A DNA stretch of 64,000 bases from Symbiodinium natans (lineage: Eukaryota > Sar > Dinophyceae > Suessiales > Symbiodiniaceae): the NCBI GenBank assembly GCA_905221605.1, contig CAJNDS010000069.1:302001-366000 (forward strand). Reading direction: 5' to 3'. Of the stretch, positions 1 through 9,634 are shown one piece after another. The notes below the pieces were generated by a model. It made no database searches. It was not told the DNA's origin and was given only the letters and a program-made list of their open reading frames with translations. The first letter of the stretch is position 1; each line of letters begins with the position of its first letter. A program made the position numbers and the translations under genes.

Positions 1-29
1 TTCATTTATTTATTTATTTATTGTGCACA

Positions 30-62
<33 letters not shown>

Positions 63-200
63 TATATATACATATATATATATATTATACATTCTGTAAT
101 ATGTATATATGAATACACCCATTGACGTATCTGTATATATATATATATAGATACACACACATATATATATATATATAGAGATTTATATGTCTTTATTTAT
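1..200. repeat. TA-rich microsatellite block
   Basis: Alternating TA, TATATG and TACACA tracts with an ATTT run at the very start. No coding signal is seen. The same style of repeat recurs throughout the first 12.6 kb. Confidence 0.9.
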
Positions 201-2055
201 ACTTGTGAAATTATGAACCCCTGACTAACCCTAAACGGGTTTGGAGTTAGGCTTTCGGCTTTTGGATTTTTCACGCTATTTCACGCTATTTCACGCTCTT
301 TCACGCTCCCTGGCCGGCCCTGGTGGCAAAGGAGATTAACGGTAATTGAAACCTTCCATGGGCTTAAAGCGGCCCAGTGCTTCTTCAGAGGAGAGGAACT
401 CACGGATCGAGTCCAGTTCGGCACGACCCCAGTCCTTAGTTTCAGGAATTGTCTACAACCTGCACAATACTGAAAGGCACCCCCCTCCCCCCCGGACACC
501 AACCTCCTTCCGTCCCCACTACCACTCTCCGAAAAAAAAATCAGACAAAAAAAAAAGGCCTCCCATTCCAGCGGCAGAGGTGCCAGCCGGTGTATTCCAC
601 ACGGGCCGGCAAAGAGACCCCAGCAGGCGCATTAGCCCATTAGCCCTGCTGTCATACAGTCCACCCGCCAGGACTGCGTTGGCCCCAAAGTCTCCTGCAT
701 GTGCAGTACTCACTGACCAGCACGTAGCCCCCTGCCGCGCCCCCCAGGAAAAAGCCCGGCCAACGGTCCCGACACACGCTGCGCTATCGCGGGTGGGCAG
801 ACGCGTGCTTGGTAGGGGTGTTTTTTGTGTACCACCTCCACCCCACACTATCCCCTTTCCCACAAATTTAAGAGATCCAGCCAGAAGCCAGCCTTTAGGG
901 TAAACCCAAAACCCTAAACCCTAAGCCCTAAACCCTGAGCCAGGTATTATCTATATATATATATATGTGTGTGTATGTAGATATATGTATATATGTCTTG
1001 TGCATGTATAAACATGTAGATGCATGATTATATACACATATATCTATATCGAATGACCAGTGAGCTTCCAAGAACTCCCAATTGAAATCTATATTCTAAG
1101 ACCTCAAATGAAAGACATAATTGCAGGCAAGACACCAGCTCGGACCACTCAGGGTCTTGAGATATCTCCATGCAAGTCTGCAGGTCGATCTTGGGCGGCA
1201 CGGGGTCCTCCAGAGCGAGCTGTATGAGAAAGCATTATTTTCTATGTATATTTTGTTATGGGGAGGTTTCTATAATATATAATATACATATATATATATA
1301 TACACGTGTGTCTGTAGAAAAACTTATTTCGTATATTCATGTGCTATGTATATATGTATATGTACTATATACATATATATATATACATATACATATATAT
1401 ATATATATATATATACATGTATAAAATTCGAAGCCTATGGTACATGTATCTTCTAACAACATTCAGTTTATGCCATAGGTGTAGATTCTACTGGACACGG
1501 TGTGCAATGTGCATCTACACGGGTACAGTATCTAGAATGGTTTTAAAATTTCTTGGTTCTGGTCAGGGTGAAAGATACTATAATAACGATACATAGATAT
1601 GTATCTTTAGAGCCATTGCTGCGTGTGTATGCATACAAAGATACATACATACATACATACATGGTTTTAGGGTTTAGGGTTTTGCTGTCAGAAAATGAGG
1701 GTTGTACGGCTTAGGGTTTAGAGTTCAGGGTTAGGGTTGAGGGTTGAGGGTTTGGGGGGTGGTTAGTGTTTAGGGGTTAAGGGTTACGGGGTTTCGGGTT
1801 TCGGGTTGCTTTATTGGAGAGCCTCTACCGCGCACAGGTTCTTCATTCTTAGGAGGTTAGACTAAATAGGTCATGACCAGTCCTCCGTGATAAAGTGCTG
1901 AGCATGATGCTTGGCAGCTGCAGCACAGAAGGGTTTCGGATAGGTTTGTGTACTCTTCAGCCACCGAGTTCCCGACACCGTGGGCTTGCCCTCCTTGTTG
2001 GTTCCACGTTTGACGATAGTTTTGGCGGCCTGACAAGGTCCAGTATTCGTAGGGT
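201..2055. other. Non-coding spacer with TA tracts and scattered heptamers
   Basis: This stretch has TA microsatellites near 945-1050 and 1275-1420, a CATA run at 1645-1662 and degenerate TTTAGGG repeats at 1663-1810. Between them lies unique sequence at 300-900 and 1810-2055 in which I cannot support an exon. The long open frames at 346-903 and 519-863 overlap on opposite strands, have C-rich or A-rich runs and no recognisable domain. Confidence 0.5.
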
Positions 2056-2058
2056 TTA

Positions 2059-2169
2059 CGGTTCAGGGTTAGGGTTTAGGGTTTAGGGTTTAGGGTTTAG
2101 AGTTTAGGGTTTAGGGTTTAGGGTTTAGGGTTTAGGGTTTAGGGTTTAGGGTTTAGGGTTCAGGGTTCA
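2059..2169. repeat. TTTAGGG telomere-like array
   Basis: About fifteen head-to-tail TTTAGGG units, mostly perfect, decaying into TTCAGGG at the right edge. It is interstitial, not terminal: sequence with coding exons continues on both sides. Confidence 0.95.
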
Positions 2170-2245
2170 GGGTTCAGGGTTTAGCGCTTAGGCTTGAGGG
2201 TTTGGGGTCTAGGGTTTATATTTTTTAGGGTTCAGGATTCATTGT

Positions 2246-2426
2246 CTATAATTAATTTTGCCTCACGAATGCGTGCGCCCGCCTCCTGGAAGCGAACCCG
2301 ATCACCCCGAGAAAGTTTGTTGGCCAGTTTCGAGAGCCAGGGCCTGCGTTGTTGGTTCGATTTGAAATAGTAGAGGTTCTGCTCATTCAAGTACAAAATA
2401 GGTGTGTACTCGTAGAAAAAACACAA
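2246..2426 (-). CDS. Likely 3' exon of PCSTF-family gene
   Basis: The minus strand is open for about 60 codons and reads like real protein: an aromatic segment (YTPILYLNEQNLYYF) followed by RRPWLSKLANKLSRGDR and a basic helix ending in REAKLI. It lies directly downstream of two exons of the PCSTF family, whose members, as I remember them, carry a C-terminal region of this basic, Trp-containing type, so I infer it is the end of that gene. Neither splice border is certain, and the 5' end may be shorter. Confidence 0.5.
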
Positions 2427-2567
2427 AAAGATATGTCTTTCTGTTGCTTAGAACATCGAAATTAATTGTATGATGGATAGAGTATAAATATATAAATATT
2501 CATATATATATATATTATTATAATATAATAGAACGATAACAATAATATCATGCTGCAGCCCAAAAAC

Positions 2568-2624
2568 GGTGTGCCCAGAAGAATAGTTGCCTTTGCATTG
2601 GCGTGTCCATAGAGACCAAGATAC
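2568..2624 (-). CDS. Middle exon of PCSTF-family gene
   Basis: On the minus strand a TTTCTGAG acceptor precedes a frame reading YLGLYGHANAKATILLGT, followed by a GTTTTT donor. In the PCSTF family the block after the EQP motif usually has a Tyr-Gly and a Lys-x-Thr pattern before a Leu-rich strand, which fits this peptide. It sits 140 bases downstream of the main exon in the right orientation. Assignment to the gene is inference from order and pattern. Confidence 0.5.
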
Positions 2625-2764
2625 CTCAGAAACATATTCAAAGAATGGAACATCACAATTGCAAATTCAATAGAACGGTATACACATCCCACAACAAGAA
2701 GATGAAGTAGAAAAAATGTTAATGAAAGACATGAGAAAATGATCTATTTTTTATATTTATCAGC

Positions 2765-3115
2765 CTGGAAGCAGTTTCACTCTCCGCCACTGGGCGCCAC
2801 AGACAGCTGCCAAAAAACGAAGGTTGGGCACCTCACCCAGCGTACTGGAAGCCGGCTGCTCCACCGCTATGTGGATTCCCCGCATGATTCCAATCAAAGC
2901 CAAGAGTATCCACCGGAGCATTATAGTGTTTGTAACACGCACTGCTTTTCGGAGCTCGTTGCCCCATGGGTTGGTGGAGGAGCGGCAGTACGTGGCTCTT
3001 GACATAAAGATAAAAGTGGAGCAGGGCAGGCCACTCCAAAAAACAGAGCCTGGCGACATGGACAACAGGATGCCCAGCGCCCGGCAAAAGCCAAGGTCCG
3101 TTGTCAAGTCGTGAC
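2765..3115 (-). CDS. Main exon of a dinoflagellate PCSTF/EQP-family protein
   Basis: The exon starts after an AAG acceptor and stays open for 117 codons to an AG/GCTGAT border, just before a stop. Visible in order: HDLTTDLGFCRALG, a Pro-Gly turn, GLPCSTFIFMSRATYC, SSTNPWGNELRKAV, a hydrophobic helix (LRWILLALIGIMRG) and IAVEQPASSTLGEVPNL. This arrangement (PCST core, WGN, R-rich hydrophobic helix, EQP) is the signature of a large family of unknown function that I recall from Symbiodinium proteomes. The PC dipeptide resembles the catalytic loop of cytosine C5 methyltransferases, but the other methyltransferase motifs are not visible, so no activity is assigned. Confidence 0.75.
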
Positions 3116-3124
3116 CTTGACTCA

Positions 3125-3742
3125 CCGTGACATCTTGCACTCTGGCCTCCAGGGGAAGATGTCATGAATTGTTCAAACAGTTCAAACAACAAGACAGCTC
3201 TTCTGTGATCAGACTTCGGCAAAAAGCATACTTGTCTATAAAAATATATATAAGACAAAGAAAGCCAGAGGGAGAAAAAGAGAGAGAGGGCGATAGAGAG
3301 AGAGAGAATGAGAAATATATGTGTATATATATTTTTTATTATATACATGGGAGAACCCTTCGTGCCCCCGGAGCCTTCCCTAAGTAAGAGAACTCGCGCG
3401 CAAGCTTGCCAGACCCTGAAAAGATCTCGAAAAACAAGACATCCTTGGTTCCAGTAGTCGATGGCTGACTGCCCTAAGACCTAAACCCGTCAAAATCTGA
3501 CAGTTATAATAATAAGCCCCAAAGCCTCAACCCTAATAAAGGCCAACCCTAAACCCTCAACCCTTAACCCTAAACCTAAATCTCTGAAAGCCAGCGAGTG
3601 GCTCTCTCATATACAACAGGGGAGCGATCTCGGAGCTCCGCAATGTAGTGGCACAGCTGGAGCCTGAAATGAATTTCGAACAATGCTCTATCTTCTTGTC
3701 ACGGGTCAGTATCACGCGAATAAACAAGACCGTTTGTTGTAC

Positions 3743-3789
<47 letters not shown>

Positions 3790-4369
3790 ACATATATAGA
3801 TATATATACAACAAACCTTCACATAGATCTTCATTGTAAAGCAAGGAGCAGCACAGCAGGGCACCCCAGGGCCACAAGACAAGCCAGGGTGTTGCTTCCC
3901 AAACGGAGAGAGGTTGCCGGCATCACTGGGGCTGCTATACATGTACACACACGAAGACGTAGGTTCGATCTCGGATCTGTTACCGGCAGCACGCAGACAA
4001 AACAATGTCCCGAGCACAGATGCTGTTCAATTTCGTGCACAACTCATATTCCTTGAGGCAACACAATTTCTGCAAGCCCGCTGCAGAACGCCCATGCTCA
4101 CCTCGGTCCTAGTAGGGATGAGGGTCAGAAGCAGCAATGATTCGAAATTCGGTTCTGCTGGACATGCAGCAGATCGCAACGCGTGTGAAAATCTACTGCT
4201 CCGAAAATGCTGAACAGAGTACAAGTATCTGCTAAGTCGGAAGCATGGACAGCAACATGCCTATGCTATACATTCTATAGCACTTCCATGAGCAGAGCAC
4301 ACGGCGAAACTTCAAACACCTCAATAGAGGAGTGTACATGTACACTGACTCACGCGCTGATCTCATCAC
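3125..4369. other. Intergenic or intronic stretch, weak exon hints only
   Basis: Contains a GA-rich tract (3265-3315), TA repeats (3740-3815) and short CCCTAAA runs (3535-3575). On the minus strand 4096-4165 could be a small exon (frame PNFESLLLLTLIPTRTE, donor GTGAGC), but nothing corroborates it. Other long frames here are translations of the TA tracts. Confidence 0.4.
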
Positions 4370-4515
4370 CTGTTGCACTCGCATCATGCTCCTGATGCTC
4401 TTCAAGATCCTCATCATCCTTCGCTTCGGACTGGTCCTCATCATTGGCCAGCTCTTCGTCCACCCACGAGAGATCAACGTCTGGCCACCCTGCCAGCGCG
4501 GCAGCAAGGCAGAAC
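4370..4515 (-). CDS. Exon of an acidic low-complexity protein
   Basis: A CCTCAG acceptor opens a frame containing WPDVDLSWVDEELANDED and then a run of Asp/Glu/His/Gln ending in DASATG before a GTGATG donor. Strong acidic bias and GC-rich third positions support coding. No domain is recognised. Acidic exons also occur at 7.77-7.82 and 8.31-8.37 kb on the same strand, so they may belong to one long charged protein, perhaps nuclear. Confidence 0.6.
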
Positions 4516-4610
4516 CTGAGGCATTTTTTTGTCCATATATATATATATGTTCGACTGCAATATTGCAGCAAGTGGATCTGGTATAAAGAAGTATATATAT
4601 ATATATATAC

Positions 4611-4671
4611 GAAGCCTCTGAAGAACGTCTCCACTGCCGTACTTCACACTGGTTCCATGCTTCGCGTTCAC
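4611..4671 (-). CDS. Short exon upstream of the acidic exon
   Basis: Between a GGACAG acceptor and a GTATAT donor that is the start of a TA microsatellite, the minus strand reads VNAKHGTSVKYGSGDVLQRL. Codon third positions are mostly G/C. The next exon downstream on this strand is the acidic one at 4370-4515, only about 95 bases away. Function unknown. Confidence 0.5.
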
Positions 4672-5250
4672 CTGTCCACATTCTCTGTCAGCATACATGT
4701 ATATATACATATAGTTATATATATATATAAGTATGTCAGTTTCATTATTGACATTTATTGCCCAGCTTAAAAGCACTACATGTCTGCTGTAGTACTGATA
4801 AAAAGTCGCCATGTAAACAATTGCGTTGTCGAATAGATGTATATATATATATATATATTTATTTATTTGTTTTTTCTGAAGTACAGTATCTGTATGCAGA
4901 TATGTGTGTAAATTTCTATGTATATATACATATATATATGTGTCTGTGTATACATATTTATTTCTTTATGTACATCTATATTTGTCATTTGCATATTTTA
5001 TATTAATATTTATAAAGCATATCTATATATGGATATATATATATATATCAAAAAAATTGATTTTTATTTAGATTGACATTTATATTCATATCCATATTTA
5101 TATGAAGATTTTTTTTAAACTGTGTATATAAGTGTACATATAATGTATCTCTACGTGTACGTATGGGTGTGTACTTTTTTATTTATTTATTCTGTTGTGG
5201 CGACTTCCAGGTGTGTCGCAAGTCCTGCGGGCACCGAATCCCATTCCTGC
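4672..5250. other. TA-rich intron or spacer
   Basis: Mostly TA, TATTTA and TATATG repeats. No exon can be supported. Confidence 0.6.
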
Positions 5251-5354
5251 CTGCAAGCCATTCTTCTGGAGAAGCTTCTGGTTGATCTTCTGGTCTGCTT
5301 GTGTTCGGTTGACATAGAACGTGGCCACATTCAAAATGACGCCAATCGAGGAGG
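5251..5354 (-). CDS. Probable exon, unknown protein
   Basis: The minus strand reads SSIGVILNVATFYVNRTQAD followed by a KxNQKLLQKNGLQ helix and a GC donor (CAG/GCAGGA). The frame stays open through the whole 5182-5637 region, so this could be one long exon with 5459-5623 instead of two. The peptide looks like a genuine globular fragment, but I recognise no family. Confidence 0.45.
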
Positions 5355-5458
5355 CTCTTACAGAGGGATTGGGGCAGCGCACTGTGAAACTCCTCAGCGA
5401 ACAGAAACTACATGTTATGTTACATTGTTTGTTTTGCACAAGACGGGCTGTAGAACAC

Positions 5459-5623
5459 CACTTGCTAAAGAGATGCTTCTTGTTGGCTGCCTGAAAAGCA
5501 TCAAAGTCGGGCAGGGTGAGGCCAACAGATTGGCAGCTGGCTAGCTCTTTGAATTGCATCTGGAGCGCATCCTCTGATTTCCAGGAGCAAACAGTTATAA
5601 ACCCATGGAGTTCTTGCAACACA
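5459..5623 (-). CDS. Exon of an unknown protein
   Basis: A clear acceptor (GTGTGATTTCAG) opens a 55-codon frame with ELHGFITVCSWKSEDALQ, then SVGLTLPDFDAFQAANKKH and ending LFSKW at a GTGTTC donor. Its phase matches the exon at 5662-5729: two bases from that exon plus one from this complete a Cys codon and keep the frame. That agreement is good evidence of splicing. No domain recognised. Confidence 0.6.
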
Positions 5624-5661
5624 CTGAAATCACACAAGTCCGAAATGAGGGGTGAATCAAC

Positions 5662-5729
5662 CAGTCCTTGCTGATCCAGGGCCTCACAGCCTCCTGGTCC
5701 TTCTTTGCCTTGACACGCCTTTCTTTGGC
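5662..5729 (-). CDS. Basic exon upstream of 5459-5623
   Basis: After an AAAAAG acceptor the frame reads AKERRVKAKKDQEAVRPW then ISKDW before a GTTGAT donor. The Lys/Arg-rich helix resembles the Lys/Ala-rich exon at 6456-6842, which lies just upstream on the same strand, so the two probably belong to one transcript. Intron to the next exon is only about 38 bases, which is short but possible. Confidence 0.55.
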
Positions 5730-5739
5730 CTTTTTTTGC

Positions 5740-6455
5740 AAAATCCAGGGTTTAGGGCTTAGGGTGTACTGTTGACGGTTCAGGGTCTCAGAAGCTAAAC
5801 CCTCAACCCTACCCTGAACCCTTCGAATTCATATTGCTTTTGAACCCTATAAACGTCCTCATGATAATGATATGAACATGTGTACATTATGGTAATACGA
5901 TATATATATATCTACATACATATAATATATATATATATATGTATACTTGCATACAGTGGCCTGGAATGCGTTTGAAATTCTATCTTTGCAAACTCCTGTC
6001 GGGCCTCGGCAACAGCTCCTTCGCTTGCTCGCTTCGTGCCTGTAGCCACAGCCTCGCAGGGTAGACATAACTATCATCCTAAACCCTAAACCCTAAACCC
6101 TAGACCCTAGACCCTAAAGAAAAAACCCTAAACCTAAACCCAAAACCCAAAACCCTAAACCCTAAATAAATAAATATATAGAAAAAATATATAATTATGT
6201 TTAAGTAACGGGACATATGACAAGAGCTCGGACTCGTCAACCCATAGCTATACAGGAGAACAACGCATAGGCAAGGCTGAACATGCCAAACATGTGTTCC
6301 CTCTACATTCGTCCTGCCTGCTCAGGCATGTGCTTGGCATCCGCTGTCTGCCCCTGGAGACATTAACGGGTAATTGTAGAGATTGCCAGTTTCAACATAT
6401 ATGTATACTTCTATATATATATATATATATAATTCCGAGCCTCTTCGGAAACCAC
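5740..6455. other. Intron-like stretch with heptamer and TA runs
   Basis: TTTAGGG-type runs at 5748-5825 and CCCTAAA runs at 6079-6165 flank TA tracts (5895-5945, 6410-6432). No exon is supported between them. Confidence 0.5.
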
Positions 6456-6842
6456 CTGGCTAGCCTGCTCACCTTCCTGCTGGGTCTGAGCTTCTTTCTC
6501 TTCTTCTGCTTGGGGGCTAGCCTGCGTGTGCGCCTGGGTGCTTGCTTGTGCCTTGGCCTGGCTCTTAGGGCTTGCTTTTGCTTTGGCCTTGCCCTGCGGC
6601 TTTGCTTTTGCATCGGCCTTGGCTTGCTTCCGGGCCTCCTTTTTTGCTCGTTTCTCTTCCTCCAAAGCTTTCTTCGATTCACGAGCCTTCTCACGAGCCT
6701 CTCGCTGAATCCTAAGCACATCCGTCACATCCTGATCCAAATCCTGACCCTCCTCCATCGTCGGCTCCTCGCCCTGGTTCACCAAGAGAGGCCCTGAGGC
6801 ATCATTGAAGGCGTTCTGCCTCTTGCGATCGTTCTTGTGCAC
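6456..6842 (-). CDS. Long Lys/Ala/Gln-rich coiled-coil exon
   Basis: The largest exon of the left block. A TTTCATCAG acceptor opens 129 codons ending at a GTGGTT donor. It begins [16 protein letters not shown], has an acidic stretch ([14 protein letters not shown]), a helix rich in Arg/Glu ([14 protein letters not shown]), then degenerate Lys-Ala-Gln and Ser-Gln-Ala repeats. Such composition predicts an extended helix or disordered basic tail, as in linker or nucleolar proteins. No enzyme motif is visible. Neighbouring exons on the same strand are also charged. The apparent start codon is only the first codon after the acceptor, so this is an internal exon. Confidence 0.75.
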
Positions 6843-6857
6843 CTGATGAAATTAATA

Positions 6858-6861
6858 ATAG

Positions 6862-6902
<41 letters not shown>

Positions 6903-6920
6903 CATATACATACCCATATG

Positions 6921-6953
<33 letters not shown>

Positions 6954-7300
6954 ATGTTTGTAAAAAAAGTACATATATATACACACATATATATATATAT
7001 GTGTATATATAGATATTGTGCACAATATATATATATATATGTATATATATGTATATATGTATATATGTATATATGTATATATGTATATATGTATATATGT
7101 ATATGTGTATATATGTATATATGTATATATCTTTATATGTTTTGTGTATATATATATATACATGTACGTTTTCATGTCTTTGTATGTATATGTATATATA
7201 TATATGAATATATATATATATATATATGTGTACTGATTTAGTTGTATATATATTCATGTATCTATGTATATATGTGTATATGTATATATGTATAAATAAG
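6858..7300. repeat. Long TA/TATATG microsatellite
   Basis: More than 400 bases of TA dinucleotides and TATATG hexamers, starting right upstream of the acceptor of the 6456-6842 exon on the minus strand. Long open frames on both strands here are Tyr/Ile/His repeats and are not genes. Confidence 0.95.
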
Positions 7301-7403
7301 TATTCACACATACAGTTTTTTCAGTTTTGTGTCCTATTTCAATATTACCATTGCATTCTTTGTCTATATTATCAAGCTATATGTATTTTCATGACATGTT
7401 TAC

Positions 7404-7459
7404 CAAGGGGCCGGTTCCTGAACCTCGGGCTTCTCCGTGTGAGCAGGCGGCGATTCAAC
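7404..7459 (-). CDS. Pro/Glu-rich short exon
   Basis: GGGCCAG acceptor, then VESPPAHTEKPEVQEPAP, then a GTAAAC donor. Both splice sites are good and the peptide is a typical disordered Pro-Glu linker. It likely belongs to the same charged protein as the exons on either side. Confidence 0.55.
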
Positions 7460-7764
7460 CTGGCCCGAGTGCAAGGTGAATTGTAGAAAGGGTCTAGTGT
7501 CCAGGGTCAAGGCAATTCAGAGGCTACACATTCGTATAGTGCACAAGAAATGCATACACTGCAGATTCTCAAGCGCTTATAACTTATTCTGTACAAACAT
7601 ATATATATATATATATGTGTGTATCTAAATATATATATATTTTTATATTTACTAATTTATATGCATGCAAAAATAAATGTTGTAACAAATTCAGAGACAT
7701 GATGTGTCTGGTCTTATCTGTATATATATATATATATATATATATAAATTATCGCATTGGCCAC

Positions 7765-7819
7765 CAGCCTTGGCAGGAGGGCGGTGGTCATCATCACCGT
7801 CATCATGCGCATCTGAGTC
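7765..7819 (-). CDS. Asp/His-rich exon
   Basis: A TTAATCTCAG acceptor with a pyrimidine-rich approach opens DSDAHDDGDDDHRPPAKA, ending at a GTGGCC donor. The Asp/His pattern is repeated in the exon at 8312-8365, suggesting internal duplication within one gene. Possible metal or cation binding is speculation. Confidence 0.55.
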
Positions 7820-8092
7820 CTGAGATTAAACTATGAATTTAGGGTTTAGGGTCTAGGGTCTAGGGTTTAGGGTTGGGGTTTGGGGTTTAGGGTTTAGGGC
7901 TTTATGCTGAACCCTCCACCCCAAAGCGCCCCTGACCACCAAACCCGACCACTTCCCAAACATTGCCAACCACCAGGGTTCAGGGTTTAGGGTTTAGGGT
8001 TTAGGGATCAGGCCCCAACCCCCTAAGCCCTCATGAGCTCGAAGCCCTGAGCCCTGCGAGCTCCACAAACTCTAAGGGTAGTTACTTGGTTT

Positions 8093-8261
8093 GGGGTTTA
8101 GGGTTTAGGGTTTAGGGTCAGGGTTTAGGGTTTAGGGTTTAGGGTTTAGGGTTTAGGGTTTAGGGTTTAGGGTTTAGGGTTTAGGGTTTAGGGTTTAGGG
8201 TTTAGGGTTTAGGGTTTAGGGTTTAGGGTTTAGGGTTTAGGGTTTAGGGTTTAGGGTTTAG
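8093..8261. repeat. TTTAGGG telomere-like array
   Basis: About two dozen nearly perfect TTTAGGG units with one TCAGGG variant near the left end. It lies between minus-strand exons at 7765-7819 and 8312-8365 and is therefore probably intronic. Further degenerate copies occupy 7838-8030. Confidence 0.95.
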
Positions 8262-8311
8262 CACGTTTCAGTTTTAAGGTATGTGCAGCGCGAAGCTTGC
8301 AGCCAAGACAC

Positions 8312-8365
8312 GTCGTCATCTCGATCTGCGTCATCGTCGTGATCATCATCATCATGATCCTCGCC
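8312..8365 (-). CDS. Asp/His-rich exon, second copy
   Basis: After a CGCTCAG acceptor the frame reads GEDHDDDDHDDDADRDDD for 18 codons to a GTGTCT donor. A longer version, continuing VSWLQASRC, is also possible. Composition mirrors the exon at 7765-7819. Confidence 0.5.
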
Positions 8366-8448
8366 CTGAGCGTGCCCCCTAAACCCTGAACCCTAAAAAG
8401 TAATATCCTCATTTTAAACCGTACACCCAAAACCCTAAACCCTAAAAC

Positions 8449-8572
8449 CTTGCATCCTACAAAGTCCTGGCAATCACAGCTTCCTAATGCATTCCCATTC
8501 TCGAGCAGCATAGGAAGGACCAGTCCAAGATTTTTCCGGACGATGTTCTTCAATATTTGCAGCTCTGCCGTC
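8449..8572 (-). CDS. Exon with helical segment, heptamer-derived donor
   Basis: GATCAG acceptor, then 41 codons reading TAELQILKNIVRKNLG, LVLPMLLENGNALGSCDC and QDFVGCK. The donor GTTTTAGGG is itself the first unit of a TTTAGGG run, so the exon border coincides with the start of the repeat. The protein fragment is amphipathic and helical with paired Cys residues; I do not recognise the family. Confidence 0.6.
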
Positions 8573-9160
8573 CTGATCAGTATAGCATCAAGCAGAATAT
8601 ATCTATATACATATATATGTGATCATAGAGCATGCTCTTTATGCCAGTGGCTCACTCCGTGTAGTTTTCAGTACATATGTGCACACACGAAGACCGCAAC
8701 CCATTGCTGAGAACCTCAAACTGTTAGTTTTTATATTGATTGTTCCCACCTCGACACAGGGGTCCGCCTCGAAAGTCGAAGAACGCTGGCTCCTAGACCA
8801 CGCAGACGGTTGCCTTCACCTTGCGCCCATGCCTTGGCATGACAACCCCCAGCCAGAAACCGGAAAACCTCAAGTGAAGTTACAGTAACTCATGCCTCAT
8901 CCAACATGCACTCAACACAGCAAGACCAACAAAGAAACTCAAAATGCAGCCACCCATGCCATAGCCTTTCTGCGGGGCTTGCTGGGCACAACCGCATGCT
9001 TCACATTCAACTTGAAGAAGGCAACCTCGTCCGAAGCAGCTTTGCTGTATTTTTTTTATATACAGTATAGGATTTTACTTTTATGTTTTTTTCATCCTCA
9101 TCATGATGGTGGTCTATATAATCGTTTCATATATATATATATATAAGATTTTCTTGTGCT
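8573..9160. other. Spacer, no supported exon
   Basis: Unique sequence without dense heptamers. The minus strand has Gln/Glu-poor short frames only and the plus frame at 8619-8888 has no splice or family support. Confidence 0.4.
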
Positions 9161-9168
9161 TGTGTTTC

Positions 9169-9320
9169 AGGATCGTGGGGCTCAGCAACAACTGCAGCAT
9201 GAAGATAGCAGGTGGCCAGGCCTTGAAGACGGAGCACGGGGGCATGGAGACAAACTCTGTGTGCAAGTACACCAGTACTTTCACATTCAGCACGATCTGC
9301 CACGAGAAATCTGCAAAGCC
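9169..9320. CDS. Probable exon, strand ambiguous
   Basis: Both strands are open and GC-rich at third positions. On plus, a strong acceptor (TGCTTGTGTTTCAG) precedes IVGLSNNCSMKIAGGQ and NSVCKYTSTFTFSTICHEK, a Cys-spaced sequence. On minus, CTTTGCAG precedes FSWQIVLNVKVLVYLHTEF and a hydrophobic stretch. The plus reading has the better acceptor; the minus reading fits the strand of all neighbours. No family recognised in either. Confidence 0.4.
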
Positions 9321-9366
9321 AAGCTTGTTGCGACCGTATCATATAAAAGATATCATCTACGCGCAG

Positions 9367-9431
9367 CAAAAAAAACAACCGCCTCTCTCTCATAGCCAAC
9401 AAAAAAAACAACCGCCTCTCTCTCATAGCCA
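9367..9431. repeat. 33-bp direct tandem duplication
   Basis: Two copies of a unit containing an A run, CAACCGCCTCTCTCT and CATAGCC, offset by 33 bases. It spans the downstream end of the minus-strand exon at 9433-9594 and duplicates the sequence around its donor. 33 bases is eleven codons, so read-through keeps the frame. Confidence 0.85.
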
Positions 9432-9432
9432 C

Positions 9433-9594
9433 CACAAAGCCCGGAATTCTTGTCATCTGTGACGACAAGCACCCTTTTCTCAACAGGCTTCTCCCGAAGC
9501 TGCTCCCAATCTGTGTCACCATAAGCTTGCTTCAGCAGCTTGAACATGCGATCTGCATCTGCCGCCAATTGTTCCCGCTGCGAAAGGTTATCCC
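9433..9594 (-). CDS. Exon with VVTDDKNSGLCG motif
   Basis: A CTCTTCAG acceptor opens DNLSQREQLAADADRMFKL, QAYGDTDWEQLREK and KRVLVVTDDKNSGLCG, ending at a GTGGCT donor. GLCGG preceded by a hydrophobic beta strand is the best-known N-terminal motif of the F1 ATP synthase gamma subunit, where it follows an Ile/Val-rich strand and a Ser/Thr-Asp. The rest does not match gamma clearly, and neighbouring exons show no gamma-like segments, so this remains a tentative resemblance. An alternative start, MSSSSLPSSSS, lies in frame just upstream. Confidence 0.55.
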
Positions 9595-9634
9595 CTGAAG
9601 AGCTGCTGGGAAGCGAGCTGCTCGACATGTTTGC

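Noticed and set aside
6852-7311. Long open frames on both strands rich in Tyr, Ile, His
   Set aside because: They are translations of a TA/TATATG microsatellite; all frames are open because the repeat lacks stops in some phases.
9433-9594. Firm call of F1 ATP synthase gamma subunit
   Set aside because: Only the GLCGG-type motif matches; neighbouring exons do not carry the N- or C-terminal gamma helices.
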